This document shows, piece by piece, positions 43,665 to 52,213 of a DNA stretch of 64,000 nt. Position 1 is the stretch's first letter. The number at the start of each line of letters is the position of its first letter. The notes under the pieces were generated by a model. That model saw only the letters and a list, made by a program, of their open reading frames with translations. It was not told where the DNA came from and ran no database searches. This stretch comes from JBBKWH01 sp037968855. GTDB lineage: Bacteria > Pseudomonadota > Gammaproteobacteria > Pseudomonadales > Moraxellaceae. The stretch lies in NCBI GenBank assembly GCA_037968855.1, contig JBBKWH010000021.1, positions 1 to 64,000 of the forward strand, written 5' to 3'. The position numbers were made by a program, and so were the translations under genes.

Positions 43665-46052
43665 ATGACCGAATTGGCTCAGCAACTGGCGACCGAACTC
43701 GCGGTTCGTCCCGCTCAGATCGAAGCCGCGATCCGATTAATAGACGATGGCGCTAGTGTGCCGTTTATTGCTCGATATCGTAAAGAAGCGACCGAAGGAC
43801 TGGATGATGCCACGCTTCGTCAGCTTGATCTTCGGCTCAGTTATTTGCGTGATCTGAATGCACGCCGTGCCCGTGTCATCGAATCGATTACTAGCCAAGA
43901 TCGCCTGACCCCTGAGCTATTGGCTCGTATTGAGGCCGCACAAAGCAAAACCGCATTAGAAGATCTTTATCTGCCGTATCGCCCCAAACGCACCAGCAAA
44001 GCAGCATTGGCACGCGAAGCTGGTCTTGCGCCTTTGGCAGATCGCATCCTGCAAGAAGCCGTTGAACCTGCGGCTGTGTTAGAAGGCTTTAGCCACGACA
44101 GCTATCCTGATCAAGACAGCCAGTTAGATGCCATCAGTCATTTGATTATTGATGAGTGGGCCAAAGATTTGGCCTTGGTTGATCTGTTGCGGATTCACTT
44201 TGCCCAAGAGTGTGTGCTCAAAAGCCGTTTGGCTGGCGAAGAAAAACGCGAAGTTGGCAAAAAATTCCGTGATTATTTTGAATCGGATGAGCCATTGCAT
44301 AAAGTGGCTTCGCATCGTCTGCTGGCCATGTTGCGTGGCCGTCAAGAAAATGTCTTGACCTTAAAAGTCGATGGCGATGATGCACCACGTTTGGCCGAAA
44401 TTAGCAGCCACTTAAAATTGGCTGAGATTGAGCCAACGGCGCGGCGCGAATTTTTGCTACAAGCGGCACAGTTACTTTGGCAAGGCAAATTGCGTCCACA
44501 CATGGAGCATTCGCTACTAACCGAAAAACGCTTGGCTGCCGAAGCCGAAGCGATTGCGGTGTTTGCCGAAAACTTGCGTCACCTGTTATTGGCAGCACCA
44601 GCCGGTGGTCGTGTCACATTAGGCGTTGACCCTGGTTTAAAGCATGGCGTCAAACTGGCCGTGGTCGATGCTGCGGGTAATGTGTTGGATCATGCGGTGA
44701 TTTATCCGTTTGCACCCAAGAATGACCGTGACGGCGCACTGGCCGAGCTTGAGCGTCTGTGCCGCACCCATTCGGTTGATTTGGTGGCGATTGGCAATGG
44801 CACTGCCAGCCGTGAGACCGACAGTCTGCTGGCCGAGCTAGGCAAAGCCCATCCAGACCTCAACCTGACCCGTATTACCGTCAGCGAAGCGGGTGCATCG
44901 GTGTATTCGGCCAGTGAGTTGGCCAGTAGCGAACTGCCAGAATTGGATGTGTCGATTCGTGGTGCGGTATCGATTGCTCGTCGCTTGCAGGATCCATTGT
45001 CTGAATTGGTCAAAATTGATCCAAAATCGATTGGTGTTGGCCAGTATCAACATGACGTCAACCAAGCCAACTTGGCACGGATGCTCGATGCGGTGATCGA
45101 AGATTGTGTCAACGCGGTTGGTGTAGATGTCAATACGGCATCACCCGCTTTACTGGCGCATATTGCTGGTCTCAATAAAGCTGTGGCCGAGCAAATTACC
45201 CAATATCGTGCCGAGCATGGCGCATTTAAAACCCGTGATGCACTGTTAGAAGTACCTCGTTTGGGCAAGCGTACCTTTGAGCAAGCCGCTGGTTTCTTGC
45301 GCATTATGAATGGCGATCAGCCATTGGACGCGTCGGCAGTTCACCCAGAAGCATACCCACTGGTGGGCAAAATTCTGGGCGCGCGTGGCCTGTCTTTATT
45401 TGATGTACTCGGTCATGCCGATGCACTCAAAGATCTGGATGCAGCCAGTTTGACCGATGATCAGTACGGCCTGCCGACCGTGCAAGACGTGATCAAAGAG
45501 TTGGAAAAACCCAACCGCGACCCACGTCCAGAGTTCCGTGCTGCCAAGTTCCGTGACGACATCCAAAGTCTGTCTGACTTGTCAGATGGGTTGGTGTTAG
45601 AAGGCGTGGTCACGAACGTCACCAACTTTGGGGCATTTATTGATATTGGCGTGCATCAAGACGGTTTGGTTCACGTCTCTGAGCTGTCCAACGGCTTTGT
45701 TGATGATCCACAAAAAGTGGTCAAACCCGGTCAGATTGTGCAGACTCGTGTGATCAGTGTAGATGCAGAGCGCAAGCGGATTAGCTTGTCGTTGCGCCTC
45801 ACACCGACCGAACGCCCTGCACGCACAGAGCGGAATACACGTCCTGCTGCGCGTACCGATGGTGCAGCGCCTGCTCGTGGCCCGCGTCCACAAGGTGAGC
45901 AACGTCGTGATCATCGCGATAGCCGTGATCAAAAGCCACGTCAAGACAAACCACGCAATGACAAGCCCCGCAATGAGCCAGCACGTGAAGAACGGACTGG
46001 TAGCTTAGGTGCATTGTTAATGCAAGCCGGACTCAAAAAATCGGGTCGCTAA
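43665..46052 (+). CDS. tex: RNA-binding transcription accessory protein Tex
   Basis: Tex is a conserved cytoplasmic nucleic-acid-binding protein that affects transcription and is related to eukaryotic Spt6. The 795-residue product has the N-terminal helical Tex domain (with VPFIARYRKEATEGLDD) and a YqgF-like RNase H domain beginning LGVDPGLKHGVKLAVVD. A double helix-hairpin-helix region follows (VNTASPALLAHIAGL), then a C-terminal S1 domain (VTNVTNFGAFIDIGVHQDGLVHVSEL). The last 70 residues are a basic Arg/Asp/Lys/Pro-rich tail ending in GALLMQAGLKKSGR, typical of gammaproteobacterial Tex. A terminator follows. Confidence 0.97.
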   Translation: MTELAQQLATELAVRPAQIEAAIRLIDDGASVPFIARYRKEATEGLDDATLRQLDLRLSYLRDLNARRARVIESITSQDRLTPELLARIEAAQSKTALEDLYLPYRPKRTSKAALAREAGLAPLADRILQEAVEPAAVLEGFSHDSYPDQDSQLDAISHLIIDEWAKDLALVDLLRIHFAQECVLKSRLAGEEKREVGKKFRDYFESDEPLHKVASHRLLAMLRGRQENVLTLKVDGDDAPRLAEISSHLKLAEIEPTARREFLLQAAQLLWQGKLRPHMEHSLLTEKRLAAEAEAIAVFAENLRHLLLAAPAGGRVTLGVDPGLKHGVKLAVVDAAGNVLDHAVIYPFAPKNDRDGALAELERLCRTHSVDLVAIGNGTASRETDSLLAELGKAHPDLNLTRITVSEAGASVYSASELASSELPELDVSIRGAVSIARRLQDPLSELVKIDPKSIGVGQYQHDVNQANLARMLDAVIEDCVNAVGVDVNTASPALLAHIAGLNKAVAEQITQYRAEHGAFKTRDALLEVPRLGKRTFEQAAGFLRIMNGDQPLDASAVHPEAYPLVGKILGARGLSLFDVLGHADALKDLDAASLTDDQYGLPTVQDVIKELEKPNRDPRPEFRAAKFRDDIQSLSDLSDGLVLEGVVTNVTNFGAFIDIGVHQDGLVHVSELSNGFVDDPQKVVKPGQIVQTRVISVDAERKRISLSLRLTPTERPARTERNTRPAARTDGAAPARGPRPQGEQRRDHRDSRDQKPRQDKPRNDKPRNEPAREERTGSLGALLMQAGLKKSGR

Positions 46053-46081
46053 ACGCTCCGATTTAACCCGCCAGATGTTCA

Positions 46082-46109
46082 AAAACCGGATCACAGATCC
46101 GGTTTTTTT
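46082..46109 (+). terminator. tex terminator
   Basis: AAACCGGATC and GATCCGGTTT form a 10-bp perfect stem with an ACA loop and a run of seven T, about 30 bp after the tex stop. Confidence 0.88.
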
Positions 46110-46249
46110 GTTTGTCATCGTTGCTTTAACAGCCGTATTGATTGAGGTGGGTTTCGTATCTAAAGCGTTGTAGAAGCATCAACAGTTGTGTGGCCTGTGC
46201 TGTTGTCGATTAGGATGGCAGCATTGACCATGATGATTGGGTGTGCCAG

Positions 46250-46672
46250 ATGATTGATTTTGCGATGTACCACAGTGCGTTACTGGCGATTTGGGTGATT
46301 GTCGCCACGGTGATTGTGCAAGGCTTGGTGGCTGCTGCGGTGAAGGCCAAACAGCCGAATGCGATTCCCGGTAAAATGCCTGACGATTTAGACCATCACA
46401 GCATTGTGTTTAGAACCACCCGTACCCACCAAAACTCGCTAGAAAACCTAGCCGTAATGTTAGGGACCGCCTTTACCGCCATTTTAGTTGGTGCACAACC
46501 GCAGTGGACGGCCAACTGGATTTGGTTATTTGCCTTTGCGCGTATTGTGCATATGGTGTTGTATTACCTGATCGCCACGAACAAAAACCCTAGCCCGCGT
46601 AGCTATTTTTATTTATTGGGTTTGTTTGCCAATATTGCGTTACTGGTGTTGATTTTGATCAGCTTGCTGTAA
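46250..46672 (+). CDS. MAPEG-family membrane protein
   Basis: The 140-residue product has four hydrophobic segments and the MAPEG (membrane-associated eicosanoid and glutathione metabolism) layout. It contains RTTRTHQNSLENLAVML, a close match to the family motif in which an Arg-x-x-x-His-x-Asn-x-x-Glu pattern binds glutathione or lipid. The FAFARIVHMVLYY segment is the third conserved stretch. Bacterial members are mostly uncharacterised; glutathione transferase or peroxidase activity is possible. The ATG at 46250 is favoured over the upstream GTG. Confidence 0.85.
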   Translation: MIDFAMYHSALLAIWVIVATVIVQGLVAAAVKAKQPNAIPGKMPDDLDHHSIVFRTTRTHQNSLENLAVMLGTAFTAILVGAQPQWTANWIWLFAFARIVHMVLYYLIATNKNPSPRSYFYLLGLFANIALLVLILISLL

Positions 46673-46821
46673 TTGCGCTGTTGATTCAGCGTGCGTTGTG
46701 ATTGGCCGATATGCCCATGCCGTCCCTTGATTGGGCTATCGGAAAGTTTTTTCATTTGTGTCATGCTGATCATCTCACAGTGAAGGCGTCAACTCGCCGG
46801 CCATCATGCACTGTGACTGTG

Positions 46822-47334
46822 ATGAGAAAACACGCTATGCAACAGGTTATTCGCTCTCCATTGGCCAGCGCTTTGATGGCGTTGATGTTTGCCATGACCA
46901 CCGCATCTGCCAGCGCAGCTGTGACCAAAAATGAAAACGCGATTGATGGGGTCTATCGTTCTGTCGATGACAAAACAGGGTTTTCTCGTGGTTTGACAGA
47001 GGTGGTGCTGCGTGATGGTGTGTTGCATGGCACGATTATCAAAACCATTCCGCGCCCTAATTACACACCCAAAAAAATCTGTACAGGCTGCCCTGCGCCT
47101 TTTACTGATCAGCCGATTGAAGGCTTAGATGTATTTGTTGATATGAAACCTGTCGCGGGCAAGACCGATGAGTACAAAGGCAAGATTTTAGATCCTGTTT
47201 CGGGCAACTTGTATAGTGGCCATATCAAGCTCAGCCGCGACGCACGTAAACTTAAGTTGCGCGGCTATGTGGGGCTACCGATTATGGGTCGCACGCAGTG
47301 GTGGATTCGTGAAGAACATCCAGAGCGTTATTAA
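46822..47334 (+). CDS. Exported DUF2147 protein
   Basis: The 170-residue product begins with a basic n-region and a hydrophobic core, cleavable after TASASAA (about residue 33), so it is exported to the periplasm. The mature part shows the DUF2147 features: GVYRSVDDKTGFSRGLTEVVLRDG, then a Cys-x2-Cys segment (KKICTGCPAP), EGLDVFVDMKP and GKILDPVSGNLYSG. A final strand carries LRGYVGLPIMGRTQWW. The family is found in cell-envelope contexts and has no known activity. The start at 46822 is chosen because it gives a proper signal peptide. Confidence 0.88.
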   Translation: MRKHAMQQVIRSPLASALMALMFAMTTASASAAVTKNENAIDGVYRSVDDKTGFSRGLTEVVLRDGVLHGTIIKTIPRPNYTPKKICTGCPAPFTDQPIEGLDVFVDMKPVAGKTDEYKGKILDPVSGNLYSGHIKLSRDARKLKLRGYVGLPIMGRTQWWIREEHPERY

Positions 47335-47365
47335 GCACTCGGCATTCGGTTGCTAATGTACGGTC

Positions 47366-47399
47366 AAAAAAATCCCTCCAAACTTGGAGGGATTTTTTT
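47366..47399. terminator. Bidirectional terminator between DUF2147 and acr1 genes
   Basis: AAAAAAATCCCTCCAA and TTGGAGGGATTTTTTT pair around a short loop, with A and T runs on either side, between two convergent genes. Confidence 0.85.
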
Positions 47400-47430
47400 G
47401 GGTTGACGCAGGTTAGGGCGCGTGCTGGAC

Positions 47431-48330
47431 TTACCAGTATTCACCAGGAATCAGGCGAGCAAAGGTGCGCTGTGCAATGTTTGGCTTGGCGGCTTTTTTG
47501 CCTTCTTCACCACGAGCGGCGGTGGAGCTTGGAAACAAGCGATAGCCAATCGACAGGACAAAGTCGTTGAATTTTGGTACCAAGGCATAGCTGACGGCAG
47601 CAAAGGTGCCGACATTGGTGGCAATGCTTTTTGGTCGTTTGATGAGGGCTTGTGCGACCAAATCGGCAGCTTGCTCTGGCGACAGGGTTGGGATGTAGTC
47701 ATACATTTTGGTCGGTGCAATCATTGGGGTGCGTACCAATGGCATATAGATTGAGGTCAGTTGGATTTTGTGTGCATGGACTTCGGCAGATAGACAACGG
47801 CTAAAGGCATCCAAGGCGGCTTTGCTGGCCACATAAGCCGAGAAGCGCGGTGCATTGGCCAATACGCCGATAGAGCTAATATTGACGATATGGCCGTTAC
47901 GGCGGTCAATCATGCTTGGCAATACGGCCAAAATCAGGCGAATAGCACCAAAGTAGTTCAATTGCATGGTGCGCTCAAAGTCATGAAAACGCTCAACAGA
48001 TTCTTCGACGGCACGACGGATCGAGCGACCAGCGTTGTTGATTAAAATATCAATTTGACCGACATCTGCCAAAATAGCCTTGGCACACTCATCAATTGAG
48101 GCCATGTCGTTTAGATCGCATGGATAAACCGATGCCGAACCACCTGCTGCAACGATTTCGTCACGCACGCCTTCGAGGGTTTCGCGAGTCCGAGAGACCA
48201 ATAGTACATGCGCACCCGCACGGCCGAGCATCTTGGCTACAGTTAGACCAATACCACTTGAGGCACCAGTGACCAAGGCGGTACGGCCTTTGGCACGTTG
48301 AATGAGTTTTTTTAGGTTGCGATCGTTCAT
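47431..48330 (-). CDS. acr1: Fatty acyl-CoA reductase Acr1
   Basis: Acr1 reduces long-chain acyl-CoA to fatty aldehyde with NADPH, the first step toward wax esters in Acinetobacter. The 299-residue SDR protein has the cofactor motif VTGASSGIG, the NNAG segment (ILINNAGRSIRR), the serine in NISSIGVLAN and the catalytic YVASK. It matches what I recall of Acinetobacter Acr1 over most of its length, including HDFERTMQLNYFGA and a C-terminal PGEYW end (PGEHW in Acinetobacter). The ATG at 48330 has GAGGG upstream. It is a single gene with a long AT-rich upstream region that holds a repeated motif. Confidence 0.9.
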   Translation of the reverse strand: MNDRNLKKLIQRAKGRTALVTGASSGIGLTVAKMLGRAGAHVLLVSRTRETLEGVRDEIVAAGGSASVYPCDLNDMASIDECAKAILADVGQIDILINNAGRSIRRAVEESVERFHDFERTMQLNYFGAIRLILAVLPSMIDRRNGHIVNISSIGVLANAPRFSAYVASKAALDAFSRCLSAEVHAHKIQLTSIYMPLVRTPMIAPTKMYDYIPTLSPEQAADLVAQALIKRPKSIATNVGTFAAVSYALVPKFNDFVLSIGYRLFPSSTAARGEEGKKAAKPNIAQRTFARLIPGEYW

Positions 48331-48345
48331 GCGTATTACCCTCAA

Positions 48346-48794
48346 AGCGGTTTGTTGTGTTTGGCTGCGCTGTTATTGGTGGGCACGGCCTCATTGCTCT
48401 GGAATTAATGTAGCAATACTGATTAATAATATATATACCGTTGATCGGCTGTGAATGTGAGTTCATTTGATATAAAACATTGTTTTTTATTTAAAAAGTA
48501 TTTTTTTGAAGAGTGATTGCTCTAAAATATTAGTATATTTTTTGATCGAGTCTTTGCTCTATTATCTTATTTTTAAAATAGAATAAAAGCTCTAGTGGAT
48601 TTATTTGGTGTATTTAGAATATATGCTCTATTTTAATTTTAAATCAAATAGCCATAAAGGCATGGCCGCTTGAAGCAAAGCACTGTAATGCTGATGCCTG
48701 TGGCAGGTGGCTGGCTGATCAGCACAGATCCGCCAATTCATTGAGCATGGCTGGACAGTCATGGATAGACAGATAGTATGAGCGGCTTAATCGT
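48346..48794. other. AT-rich region between acr1 and the GGDEF gene
   Basis: These roughly 450 bases lie upstream of acr1 and downstream of the GGDEF gene, both on the minus strand. The stretch from about 48410 to 48650 is strikingly AT-rich compared with its surroundings. I found no convincing gene in it. It holds four GCTCTA motifs, and the inferred acr1 control region must be here. Confidence 0.6.
48519..48630. repeat. Four phased GCTCTA motifs upstream of acr1
   Basis: GCTCTA occurs at 48519-48524, 48556-48561, 48589-48594 and 48625-48630, with starts 37, 33 and 36 bp apart. The first two belong to a longer match, GAG-N5-TGCTCTA, with inverted GAG and CTC ends. The motif is set in AT-rich DNA 190-300 bp upstream of the acr1 start. 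It may be a multi-site operator. Confidence 0.45.
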
Positions 48795-49601
48795 TTATTG
48801 GTCGCGTTTGGCTGAGATGTGTGGAGAGGAAAAGGCAGATTCGGCGCAAACAATGCGGTTGCGCCCTTCACGTTTGGCGCGATATAGCGCATCGTCAAGG
48901 CGTCTAAATTGCTCGGCTTGACCTTCGCCTGCGGTAAATTGCGCCACACCTGCGCTAATAGTGACTGTGCGGTTGGGCTTTAAGCTAAAGTCATAATGCC
49001 GAATGCGCTGGCGTAAGGCTTCGGCCAAGCGCATGGCATGATCAAGGTTGCAGTCAGGCAATAAAATAATAAATTCTTCGCCGCCCCAGCGGGCCACCAC
49101 ATCACTGTTGCGGATTTGCTGTTGCATCAATGCAACCAGTTCGCGTAGTACATTGTCTCCGGCCATGTGGCCGTGCTGATCGTTGATTTGTTTAAAGTGA
49201 TCAACATCAAGCAAGATAAGCGAGAGATCGCGGTTATGGCGTAACGCTGAGTGCTCAAGGGTGGCCAGTACGGCATCAAAGGCTTGTCGATTCATACAGC
49301 CGGTGAGCGCGTCATAGCCAGCCAAGCGAGTCATGCGTTTTTGGTAACGATAAAATAAGCGTGCTATCATGCCAAAACACAGCACAATCACGCCCAAGAC
49401 ACATAACAGATTGACCAAAAAAATATTGCGTACACTGCTGACCAAATCGTTTTGGTGTACAGGTGTCTCTACAATACTCAGATGATGTAAGAGTGCGCCG
49501 ACAATATTGTCGTAGCTAAATGCATTGATCAGCAATACTGCTGAAACCAGCATAAGCGTCATCCAGCCCATCAAAATAGGGAGGCGAAACTGAGCTTTCA
49601 T
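48795..49601 (-). CDS. Membrane-bound GGDEF-domain diguanylate cyclase
   Basis: The 268-residue product has two N-terminal membrane segments (about residues 10-30 and 65-90) joined by a short periplasmic loop, then a GGDEF domain. The domain shows DALTGCMNRQAF, LILLDVDHFKQINDQHGHMAGD, and the active-site motif RWGGEEF, a functional GGEEF version. Cyclic di-GMP synthesis is therefore likely. The RxxD inhibitory site is not evident at its usual position. A 12-bp palindrome lies just upstream of its ribosome binding site. Confidence 0.92.
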   Translation of the reverse strand: MKAQFRLPILMGWMTLMLVSAVLLINAFSYDNIVGALLHHLSIVETPVHQNDLVSSVRNIFLVNLLCVLGVIVLCFGMIARLFYRYQKRMTRLAGYDALTGCMNRQAFDAVLATLEHSALRHNRDLSLILLDVDHFKQINDQHGHMAGDNVLRELVALMQQQIRNSDVVARWGGEEFIILLPDCNLDHAMRLAEALRQRIRHYDFSLKPNRTVTISAGVAQFTAGEGQAEQFRRLDDALYRAKREGRNRIVCAESAFSSPHISAKRDQ

Positions 49602-49610
49602 GCAGTCTCC

Positions 49611-49622
49611 GAATAATTATTC
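49611..49622 (-). promoter_or_regulatory. GAATA-N2-TATTC palindrome upstream of the GGDEF gene
   Basis: GAATAATTATTC is a perfect 12-bp palindrome ending about 10 nt before the GGDEF start codon, next to the GGAGA ribosome binding site. The same GAATA-N2-TATTC core recurs at 54940-54957 and 62543-62560. It could be an operator. Confidence 0.35.
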
Positions 49623-49849
49623 AGGTTGATATATTAAGCTGATCAATAGCTTAGTGTATAGCAAAGCAGGAATCATGCCTTGAGCTTGTTCATATCCGCT
49701 ACAACAACCCGACGAGTGTAAGTCTGGGCGGTTGAAGCAGACGTGTAGCGCCGCAATCCGTTATACTGTGCATCATTTTTTGGCAACCGTTGTTGGTTTT
49801 TTGGTCGAGCCAAACGGTTGTAGTCTGTCGCATGTTTTAGGAGTCCCTC

Positions 49850-51511
49850 GTGGCCCAGTATATTTACACCATGAATCGGGTGTCGAAGATGGTTCCGCCT
49901 AAGCGCGAAATCCTCAAAGACATCTCGTTATCGTTTTTCCCTGGTGCCAAGATTGGTGTACTCGGTCTAAACGGCGCGGGTAAATCCACCTTGCTGAAGA
50001 TTATGGCAGGCGTGGACAAAGATTTTTCTGGCGAAGCGCGCGCCCAACCGGGCATCAAGATTGGTTACTTAGAACAAGAGCCACCGCTTGATCACAGCAA
50101 AGACGTGCGCGGCAATGTTGAAGACGGCGTGCGTGAAGCCTTAGATGCGTTGGCCCGTCTAGACGAAGTGTTTGCCGAATACGCCAACCCTGATGCCGAC
50201 TTTGACAAACTGGCCGCCGAGCAAGAAAAACTTGAGCAAGTGATTCAGACGTGGGATGCCCACAACCTGAATAACCAGCTTGAGCAAGCCGCCGACGCGC
50301 TACGTTTGCCGCCATGGGATGCCGACGTGAGCCTGCAGTCTGGTGGTGAAAAGCGCCGCGTGGCCTTGTGCCGTCTGCTGCTGTCCAAGCCTGACATGCT
50401 GCTGCTTGACGAACCGACCAACCATTTGGACGCCGAGTCGGTGTCATGGTTGGAACGCTTCCTCAAAGACTTTGCCGGTACCATTGTGGCGATTACCCAC
50501 GACCGTTATTTCTTGGATAACGTGGCCGAGTGGATTTTGGAGCTTGACCGTGGTCATGGCATTCCATACCAAGGCAACTACACCAACTGGCTTGAGCAAA
50601 AAAATGCTCGTTTGGAGCTAGAAGGCAAACAAGAAGAATCGTTTGCTAAAGCACTGAAAAAAGAGCTGGAATGGGTGCGTAAAAACGCCAAAGGCCAACA
50701 GGTCAAATCCAAAGCCCGTATGGAGCGCTTTGAAGAACTCAACTCACGCGAGTTCCAAAAGCGTAACGAAACTGCCGAAATCTACATCCCACCGGGTGAG
50801 CGTCTTGGCAACAAAGTGGTTGAAGTCAACAACATCAGCAAGTCGTTTGATGGTCGTTTGCTGTACGAAAACCTGTCGTTTACCGTACCGCCAACCGCTA
50901 TTGTCGGTATTGTCGGCCCGAACGGTGCGGGTAAAACCACCCTATTCCGCATGATGACTGGCGAGCAACAACCGGACACCGGCACTGTGGTGGTGGGCGA
51001 CACAGTCAAAGTGGCCTATGTTGGTCAGTTGCGTGACGTACTTGATGCCAAAAAAACCGTCTGGGAAGAAGTCTCTGGCGGGCTGGATATCCTCAAGATC
51101 GGTGAATACGAAATTCCGTCGCGTGCGTACATTGGCCGCTTTAACTTTAAAGGCCAAGATCAGCAAAAGCTGGTGGGATCGTTGTCGGGTGGTGAGCGTA
51201 ACCGCTTGCAGTTAGCCAAGGTCTTGCAGCAAGGCGCAAACGTCATTTTGCTCGATGAACCATCCAACGACTTGGATGTCGAAACCTTGCGTGCGCTTGA
51301 AGAAGCGATTCAGGTGTTCCCTGGTTGCGTGATGGTGGTCTCGCACGATCGCTGGTTCTTGGACCGGATCGCCACCCATATTTTGGCCTTTGAAGAAGAA
51401 GGTCCAGAGTGGTTTGACGGTAACTACACCGAGTACGAGGCATTCCGCCGCAACAAACTGGGCAACGATGCACGGCCTAAGCGCAGTAAATTTAAAAAGA
51501 TTGGGAGCTAA
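49850..51511 (+). CDS. ettA: Energy-dependent translational throttle protein EttA
   Basis: EttA is an ABC-F ATPase that binds the ribosomal E site and gates the first peptide bond according to ATP/ADP levels. The 553-residue product has two ABC domains. The first has Walker A GLNGAGKST, signature LQSGGEKRR and Walker B LLLDEPTNHLD; the second has GPNGAGKTT, LSGGERNR and LLDEPSNDLD. Between them lie the arm and P-site tRNA-interaction motif, a basic linker (KGQQVKSKARMERFEEL). The C-terminus is Lys/Arg-rich. Length matches E. coli EttA (555). The start is GTG; a terminator follows. Confidence 0.97.
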   Translation: MAQYIYTMNRVSKMVPPKREILKDISLSFFPGAKIGVLGLNGAGKSTLLKIMAGVDKDFSGEARAQPGIKIGYLEQEPPLDHSKDVRGNVEDGVREALDALARLDEVFAEYANPDADFDKLAAEQEKLEQVIQTWDAHNLNNQLEQAADALRLPPWDADVSLQSGGEKRRVALCRLLLSKPDMLLLDEPTNHLDAESVSWLERFLKDFAGTIVAITHDRYFLDNVAEWILELDRGHGIPYQGNYTNWLEQKNARLELEGKQEESFAKALKKELEWVRKNAKGQQVKSKARMERFEELNSREFQKRNETAEIYIPPGERLGNKVVEVNNISKSFDGRLLYENLSFTVPPTAIVGIVGPNGAGKTTLFRMMTGEQQPDTGTVVVGDTVKVAYVGQLRDVLDAKKTVWEEVSGGLDILKIGEYEIPSRAYIGRFNFKGQDQQKLVGSLSGGERNRLQLAKVLQQGANVILLDEPSNDLDVETLRALEEAIQVFPGCVMVVSHDRWFLDRIATHILAFEEEGPEWFDGNYTEYEAFRRNKLGNDARPKRSKFKKIGS

Positions 51512-51532
51512 GCAACCGCTTGGCGCGTGATC

Positions 51533-51562
51533 AAAAAACCGGCAGTGATGCCGGTTTTTTTT
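51533..51562 (+). terminator. ettA terminator
   Basis: AAAAAACCGGCA and TGCCGGTTTTTT form a stem with a GTGA loop and a run of eight T, about 20 bp after the ettA stop; the convergent channel gene ends nearby. Confidence 0.85.
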
Positions 51563-51572
51563 GATCCATCAT

Positions 51573-52040
51573 CTACCGCTGTGGCCAATACCGCTGCATT
51601 TCCAAATACGTAAACGATGCCGACCAGCCAATCAATACCAATCCCACCAAACCCTCAGTCCCTGCCAAAAAACGAATCGGGCCAACCGGCACCAAATCGC
51701 CAAAGCCCACCGAGCTAAACACCGTGGCGGCAAAATAAATATCATCAAAAAAATGATGCTGATTGTTGGTATGGATAAAGCCCATCTCAGGCCAACGCTG
51801 CAACAGGTTATAGCTGATACCAAACAGCCAAATCTCGATGATATGCAAGCCAATCACTGCGCAAATGCTATACATCACCACACGGCGGCGTGCCGTGCGG
51901 TTAATGTCTTGAGCAATGCTGGCGAGTTTTTGATTGAGGTGACTTAAGCCCTCGTAATGGATTAACACCACCAAGGCCACCAACACAAAAGTGACCGAGG
52001 CAACCGAGAGATTGATCATCCAATCTTGATAGAGCGTCAT
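51573..52040 (-). CDS. Two-helix ion channel protein (Ion_trans_2 type)
   Basis: The 155-residue product has an N-terminal membrane helix, a basic cytoplasmic loop, a second helix, and a pore-loop plus helix at the C-terminus. The pore loop reads AATVFSSVGFGDLVPVGP, which aligns with the TVGYGD selectivity filter of potassium channels but with SVGFGD. It lacks any cytoplasmic ligand-binding domain. A small potassium or cation channel is likely; selectivity cannot be fixed. It is a single gene converging on ettA. Confidence 0.82.
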   Translation of the reverse strand: MTLYQDWMINLSVASVTFVLVALVVLIHYEGLSHLNQKLASIAQDINRTARRRVVMYSICAVIGLHIIEIWLFGISYNLLQRWPEMGFIHTNNQHHFFDDIYFAATVFSSVGFGDLVPVGPIRFLAGTEGLVGLVLIGWSASFTYLEMQRYWPQR

Positions 52041-52213
52041 AAGATGTCCATCCCGAGTAAACCTGTGCCAAACCTTCCCATTGTATTGCCTTAAAGGTCA
52101 ACGGACTGATACACATCATCAGCGATTGCATGCTTCAATAGCCATGTGTCATCAATACTGATGGATGCGTACTGGTACGCTAAGCTGATGTTTTATTGTC
52201 GAGGAAAATAACC

